Shown: one piece after another, positions 40,803 through 45,011 of the stretch
How the letters are laid out: every line of letters starts with the position of its first letter
Numbering within the stretch: position 1 is the first letter of the stretch
Source of the DNA: Prevotellaceae bacterium UBA7028
GTDB taxonomy: Bacteria; Bacteroidota; Bacteroidia; Bacteroidales; Bacteroidaceae
Direction: 5' to 3'
NCBI GenBank assembly: GCA_002494215.1
Contig: DLBF01000047.1
Coordinates: forward strand, 372 to 45,382
DNA length: 45,011 nt
The notes under the pieces: generated by a model
Database searches by the model: none
Told to the model about the DNA's origin: nothing
What the model saw: the letters and a program-made list of their open reading frames with translations, nothing else
Made by a program: the position numbers and the translations under genes

Positions 40803-43800
40803 ATGAGAAAGTTTCTACTAAGTATCGCGACGTTGACACTGTTCGCAGCGAGCAATGTCTTTGCCACCCAGGTAGAGGTGACAATGAACGCTAAGAGTAA
40901 GCTTATCAAGTCGTTGGTCAACATAACGACCAGCGAAAGTGTGAATGTGGGCAATCCTACAAGCAACAAATACACCTTCGATGCGCCTGACGGCTCTTAT
41001 CTACTGACAGCAACTGCCGCCGATGGTGAAACTGTAAGCGGAACCATCCAGTTGGACATAGATGCCGACCATACCGCCTTTTCAATTTACTCTCCTGAGA
41101 TTACAGTAAAGAACACCGGTTGGGTCTATGGTAGCGACTATACTTTCGACTTGAAAGTTACTACAAAGGAAGGCCAAACCGTTAACACCACAATGGGAGA
41201 ATACACTACTGGCAAGAAGATGTTCATGGTATTCAGCGGTAACACTTACTACCTTGACATCATTCCATCGGCAGCCCGCCAGACAGAAGGTTATCTCACA
41301 GCTTCCTACACAGGCACAGTTACCTTCAATTCCTCCATTAGTGCCGAAGCCCCTGTTAGTGTAATGTACAGCATTACCGTTCCATCCGGTGCTAACCTCT
41401 TCTTAGGAACTAAGACTGCACATTTTGTAAAGTTCAAGGAGGTTGTTCCTGAAAGCATTACCAATGGTGGTACAGTTTACACATTCAAACTTGCCGATAA
41501 GCAGGTCTATAACTATCGTGTCAGTCAGGAAGGTAAGTACACACAGGCAGGTCTCTTCACAATGAGTGCCGACGAGACAAAGCGCCCTGAACTCGTTTTC
41601 ACTGATGCCGACATGACAGCAAAAGATCCGAAGTTCATCGACCATGACGTAAACTCTAACAGCAAGTACAATGTGGGCGACCTTTTCCTGAACATCAATC
41701 CTGCAGGACATTTGCAATTGGCTAACGTGGGCGACACATACGACATCCTGCCCATGCGTACATGGCAGCTTATTGAGAGCATCACAAACAACTACTTCAT
41801 AGAACCTGACTATCACTTCACCGTTGTTAACCTGAACGGACAAGAGGACAACTCCGTAGTGAAGGTTGAAAACGAGCTGCTGACTGCAGTAGGTACAGGT
41901 ACAGCCATCGTATTGGTTACCTACGATGCCATCCACCTTAACCAGTATAGCAGTGCCACAAAGAAAGACTTTGTGGGCGGTGCCGACTGGGGTGCTATCT
42001 GGCCCGAGAACACAGGAGCATTTGTTGTTACCGTTGGTGAGGTTGCTACAGGTATAACACCTAACATTATTATTAACAAAGACTATCTGACCAAAGTTAA
42101 TGGTGTTGACACCAAGATGGCAATGGAGAATGTTGATGCAGAGTTCGATGTGCTTTACTATCTTGATACAGAAGACGGCTTCGACTATACCTTCACACCT
42201 GAGGGAGTGAGCAGCGTCACACTGGCTCGTCCTGTTGTCGGCACCAATGCTGCCTCATACACAGGTTTCTCTACCGAGGGTGTTACTGCTAATGGCGACG
42301 GCAGCTATACCCTTCACCTTACTCAGGGACGTAACATTGTTTGTCTGACTGGTGCCGATGGCAAGAGCGTTTATCAAGTAATGACAGCTAAGCCATGTCA
42401 TCGCGACATCATGGTAGGTGGTGAGGTCGTAACCAATGTGAAACCTGGTGATGCTGTTACCGTTCAGTACTCTGGCCTCTATCATCCTGCTAACAAGTTG
42501 GCTGGTATCCACAACTTTAACGCATTCCTTTCATACAAGAAAGCATCTGAAGGCATTAGCGTAAAGAACGGAAAAGGCAACCAGTACACAATGGCTGCTA
42601 CACCTACCGCTCAGGCTGTCACTTTCACTGTTCCTGAAGATTGGGCGACTGCTACAATAGAACTTTCTGACGGTGTGATGGGTATTGGCGGTTTTGGAGA
42701 CCCAGTAGGTAACCATCGTGCCACATCGAAGGAGACGGGTCGTGCTCCCAATTTCACAGCTATCTCTCAGAGTGCTGTATTTGGTCGTGTTCCTGCTATT
42801 GAAATCCCCGTTGACCTGCCCCTTAACATTGCTACCTTTGAGGACGTAACAGACATCACAGCACCTGTGGATGACCATATCAGCGTGGGTACAGAGGATG
42901 ATGATGACCGCGAGTTCTTCACCAGCGGCGACTTTGCCTTCCACAGCGGATGTATGCATGACTATGATTACTGGTACTGGTTTGGTTATGCCAGTCGTAA
43001 GGATACAAAATTCGCTTCTCTCGACGACCAGTGGAACAACGTCATGGGCGGCGGTTATGACGGTTCAGACACCTACGGTGTTGCTTTTGCAGCCCCCTTC
43101 AACGGCCCCTGCATTGTAGAACTGCTTACCCAGCCCGCCGTCGTGCCCGGCTTCTACATTACCAATAGCAGCTACGCCTACGACTCCATGAATAACGGTG
43201 ATGGCTTTGCCAAGAAGTTTGACAAGGGCGACTGGTTCAAGGTAACCATCACAGGATATGATGCCGAGGACAACGTAACAGGCACCAGGGACTACTATCT
43301 GGCCGACCTTCGTGACGAAGCCACAGCCTACATCCTCAACGACTGGCGCTATGTTGATCTCAGCAAATTAGGCAAGGTAGCCAAGATACAATTCGACCTC
43401 TACAGTTCAGACAACAGCGCCTACGGCATGAACACCCCAGGCTACTTCTGCTTCGACAACTTCGGAGCCGAAGGCACAGAGGTTCTTCCCCAGAACAACG
43501 TAGTCTTCCTCTCATCGGCAGGTTATGCCACCTACGTTCCCGAGAAGGATGTTGACTTTACAGAATCAAAGGTTCAGGCATTCGCTGTAACCAAGTCAGA
43601 AAGAGATGGTTATGTACACCTCACACCTGCATCAGAAGTACCTGCGGGCGAGGAGGTTCTGGTAAAGGCCGATAAGGGTGCCTACGTATTGAATGCAGCT
43701 GCATCAGCCCCCGCAACGTTGGAGGGTAACCTCCTCGTGGCAGCCGAAACAGATGTCATTGCCGACGGCAGCCAGTACATCCTCGTTAAGGAAGAGAACA

Positions 43801-43934
43801 AGAAGGCAGGCTTCTACAAGGCCACTATCGGATCAACTATTGCTGCTGGCAAGGGCTATCTGCAACTCGGCAACTTCAATGTCAAGGCCTTCTATTTCGA
43901 AGGCGATGGCGAGACCTCAATAAATGAAGAGTGA
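40803..43934 (+). CDS. DUF4465 (BtuH-like) large surface protein, tail cut off by in-frame TGA
   Basis: A 1043-residue exported protein if started at MRKFLLSIATLTLF (40803), which gives a clean signal peptide; an in-frame ATG at 40776 overlaps the upstream stop by one base. Numbered from 40776, residues ~32-680 are beta-rich repeats, ~686-898 form a DUF4465 domain (FGYASRKDTKFASLDDQWNN, GFYITNSSYAYDSMNNGDGF, YYLADLRDEA, GMNTPGYFCFDNF), and ~909-1048 form the module shared with the other two tail-bearing proteins. DUF4465 occurs in BtuH, a B12-binding surface protein of Bacteroides, fitting the locus. The frame stops at TGA 43932-43934 inside a heptamer tract; the sorting-like tail continues in frame behind it. 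Confidence 0.82.
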   Translation: MRKFLLSIATLTLFAASNVFATQVEVTMNAKSKLIKSLVNITTSESVNVGNPTSNKYTFDAPDGSYLLTATAADGETVSGTIQLDIDADHTAFSIYSPEITVKNTGWVYGSDYTFDLKVTTKEGQTVNTTMGEYTTGKKMFMVFSGNTYYLDIIPSAARQTEGYLTASYTGTVTFNSSISAEAPVSVMYSITVPSGANLFLGTKTAHFVKFKEVVPESITNGGTVYTFKLADKQVYNYRVSQEGKYTQAGLFTMSADETKRPELVFTDADMTAKDPKFIDHDVNSNSKYNVGDLFLNINPAGHLQLANVGDTYDILPMRTWQLIESITNNYFIEPDYHFTVVNLNGQEDNSVVKVENELLTAVGTGTAIVLVTYDAIHLNQYSSATKKDFVGGADWGAIWPENTGAFVVTVGEVATGITPNIIINKDYLTKVNGVDTKMAMENVDAEFDVLYYLDTEDGFDYTFTPEGVSSVTLARPVVGTNAASYTGFSTEGVTANGDGSYTLHLTQGRNIVCLTGADGKSVYQVMTAKPCHRDIMVGGEVVTNVKPGDAVTVQYSGLYHPANKLAGIHNFNAFLSYKKASEGISVKNGKGNQYTMAATPTAQAVTFTVPEDWATATIELSDGVMGIGGFGDPVGNHRATSKETGRAPNFTAISQSAVFGRVPAIEIPVDLPLNIATFEDVTDITAPVDDHISVGTEDDDDREFFTSGDFAFHSGCMHDYDYWYWFGYASRKDTKFASLDDQWNNVMGGGYDGSDTYGVAFAAPFNGPCIVELLTQPAVVPGFYITNSSYAYDSMNNGDGFAKKFDKGDWFKVTITGYDAEDNVTGTRDYYLADLRDEATAYILNDWRYVDLSKLGKVAKIQFDLYSSDNSAYGMNTPGYFCFDNFGAEGTEVLPQNNVVFLSSAGYATYVPEKDVDFTESKVQAFAVTKSERDGYVHLTPASEVPAGEEVLVKADKGAYVLNAAASAPATLEGNLLVAAETDVIADGSQYILVKEENKKAGFYKATIGSTIAAGKGYLQLGNFNVKAFYFEGDGETSINEE

Positions 43935-43952
43935 AGAGTGAAGAATGAAGAA
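43925..43952. repeat. TGAAGAR x4 heptamer creating the stop codon
   Basis: Units TGAAGAG, TGAAGAG, TGAAGAA, TGAAGAA. The second unit supplies the in-frame TGA. With only one unit the frame would read straight through into the YNLAGQRI tail. Confidence 0.88.
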
Positions 43953-44045
43953 TCTGCTGCCGCTATGTATAATCTCGCTGGCCAGCGCATCAGTAAGATG
44001 CAGAAAGGCGTTAATATCGTTAGCGGTAAGAAAATCATGCGTTAG
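43935..44045 (+). pseudogene. detached sorting-like tail of the DUF4465 protein
   Basis: After the TGA, 36 codons remain open in the same frame up to TAG at 44043-44045. They read RVKNEESAAAMYNLAGQRIS followed by KMQKGVNIVSGKKIMR. The last 26 residues match the tails of the 1361- and 806-residue proteins nearly residue for residue. It is therefore the original C-terminus, separated by the stop, unless TGA is read through or the repeat count varies. Confidence 0.85.
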
Positions 44046-44192
44046 GACCCTCCCCGGCCCTCCCTTGTAGGGAGGGCGATGGGATAGCCTTACCTCAACT
44101 ATAAAGACAAAAGTAATAATAACAATTAGAAGAATGACCCTATAAGCCCCCTAATCTACAAAAACCCTCCCTACAAGGGAGGGGAAGGGGTG
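44046..44192. repeat. two REP palindromes between tail and small gene
   Basis: CCCTCCCTTGTAGGGAGGG (about 44061-44079) and CCCTCCCTACAAGGGAGGG (about 44165-44183), about 85 bases apart. The arrangement parallels that at 17420-17533. No coding region is seen between them. Confidence 0.8.
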
Positions 44193-44204
44193 GGTCCGTC
44201 CGAT

Positions 44205-44354
44205 ATGAAGAATTATTTTAAACCAGCAATGAAGATTGAAGAGGCTCAGGTTGTCAGCATGCTGGCAGAGAGCCTGCCAATAATGGACACCACAGTAGAT
44301 GGAAGCCAGGCCCTGACAAAGGAAAACACCTGGGACATCTGGTCCGAAGAATAA
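44205..44354 (+). CDS. 49-residue small protein, copy 2
   Basis: ATG at 44205 to TAA at 44352-44354. It begins MKNYFKPAMKIEEAQVVSML and ends KENTWDIWSEE. Both the length and most residues match copy 1 at 17264-17413; differences cluster at the first residues and in the middle (LPIMDTT against LVIDNTTT). It follows the DUF4465 surface-protein gene on the same strand, behind two REP palindromes, and is followed by a weak palindrome (44377-44398) and a strong terminator. No signal peptide or membrane segment. Family not recognised. Confidence 0.8.
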   Translation: MKNYFKPAMKIEEAQVVSMLAESLPIMDTTVDGSQALTKENTWDIWSEE

Positions 44355-44400
44355 GATTCTGCATAGGAAGTTCCTACCCTCTCTTTGAGGGAGTTTATAT

Positions 44401-44440
44401 AAGGCCGTCATCAGTTAAATTGATGTACGGCCTTATTTTG
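44401..44440. terminator. bidirectional terminator
   Basis: AAGGCCGTCATCA and TGATGTACGGCCTT pair around GTTAAAT and are followed by ATTTTG on the plus strand. It serves the small gene and, on the other strand, the convergent phosphatase gene. Confidence 0.85.
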
Positions 44441-45011
44441 CTCCTAATTGTATAGCCATCATGGTCAGGTCATCGCTCTTCTCCGCATTGCCCACAAAAA
44501 GGTGAAGAGCCTTTGTCTCGAGGGCGATAATTGTTTTAGGGTCACACGTATCACCCATATTCTGTGCCTTCAGTAATGCCTGCCGGGCAATACGTGTCAT
44601 ACGCAGCTTGCCGAACTGAGCGCGATTCTTGTTCTCAGCCTCTGTCAAGCCGTCGGTATAGAGGAATATTGTGGTTTTAGGATATATCATTGCCTCCTGG
44701 CTCTCATACTTCCATTTCGGCATGACACCCAATGGAATGTTGTTATTGGTAGGAAGCAGCCCCACGCCCTTGCCGATAAGCAAGGGATCTTCATGTCCGG
44801 CATTACAGAATCTGAGCAATCCTGTATTCAGATTCAGCACACCCAGGAAAAGTGTGACGAACATGCCAGAATCATTCATATCAGAGATTGCCTCGTTAAT
44901 CATGCAGACGATTTTCCCCGGTTCGTTCTCCTGTGCTGTCACTGAGCGGAACAGGCTTCTCGTTACAGCCATCACCAGCGAGGCTGGCACACCCTTGCCT
45001 GATACGTCGCC
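44433..45011 (-). CDS. SpoIIE/PP2C-type serine phosphatase, N-terminus beyond window edge
   Basis: The C-terminal ~193 residues of a PPM-type phosphatase. The frame is open to the window edge and reads GDVSGKGVPASLVMAVTRS at the edge, the metal-binding Asp-Gly motif of SpoIIE/RsbU phosphatases. Further motifs are LRFCNAGHEDPLLI, IFLYTDGLTEAENK and KSDDLTMMAIQLG, with the last metal-binding Asp. It would dephosphorylate an anti-sigma-antagonist or similar Ser-phosphorylated protein. The sensor part is not visible. Confidence 0.92.
   Translation of the reverse strand, partial: GDVSGKGVPASLVMAVTRSLFRSVTAQENEPGKIVCMINEAISDMNDSGMFVTLFLGVLNLNTGLLRFCNAGHEDPLLIGKGVGLLPTNNNIPLGVMPKWKYESQEAMIYPKTTIFLYTDGLTEAENKNRAQFGKLRMTRIARQALLKAQNMGDTCDPKTIIALETKALHLFVGNAEKSDDLTMMAIQLGAK

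Overview
The window looks like a chromosomal segment from a gut or oral Bacteroidales, most likely Prevotella or a close relative. This rests on three things: many promoters of the Bacteroidota type (TTTG, 19-20 bases, TAnnTTTG); families typical of the phylum (DUF5686, DUF4833, DUF4252, DUF4465, an Hc1-type mini-histone, BtuG-like and TonB-dependent proteins); and surface proteins ending in a 'YNLAGQRI...GVNI..GKKVLK' tail. I see no tRNA, rRNA, CRISPR array, phage gene or transposase.

Layout. 1-7908 (+): the 3' end of an aryl-polyene/flexirubin-like fatty-acid-type cluster, with ketosynthase (cut by the window edge), ACP, two hotdog dehydratases, FAD desaturase-like enzyme, DUF5686 outer-membrane protein, FabG-like reductase, DUF4833 protein and thioesterase. 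8111-10691 (-): L-serine ammonia-lyase and a membrane acyltransferase. 10952-16331 (+): PaaI-type thioesterase, HI0933-type flavoprotein, LolA-like protein, threonine aldolase, MenA and a BASS-type transporter. 16544-17107 (-): rubrerythrin. 17264-24581 (-): two large secreted proteins with the same C-terminal tail, plus a 49-residue small protein. 24766-28479 (-): GH2 enzyme, short WYL-type regulator and a shrunken rhamnosidase-like protein. 28637-29909: Fur-like regulator, mini-histone and BlaI-like repressor. 29972-33095 (-): a six-hairpin glycosidase-like protein and a Lys/Ala/Glu-rich periplasmic protein. 33240-34571 (+): purine permease. 34804-36746 (+): an ECF sigma/anti-sigma operon bracketed by two small exported proteins. 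36758-44354 (+): a vitamin B12 uptake locus (palindromic element, tandem promoters, cobalamin riboswitch, BtuB-like receptor, BtuG-like propeller, DUF4465/BtuH-like protein) followed by a second copy of the 49-residue protein. 44433-45011 (-): a partial SpoIIE-type phosphatase.

The most unusual content is how repeats interact with genes. Gaps are filled with degenerate 7-base tandem repeats and GC-rich REP-type palindromes, and both have entered coding regions. The linker just before the YNLAGQRI tail carries a different repeat in each of three proteins (hexamers, a REP, heptamers); in the DUF4465 protein the heptamers place an in-frame TGA that cuts the tail off. The heptamer TTCAAAA x4 lies inside the BtuB-like gene. 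Two near-identical 49-residue small proteins each follow a tail-bearing surface-protein gene, separated from it by two REP palindromes. That repeated module is the best candidate for an undescribed system here.
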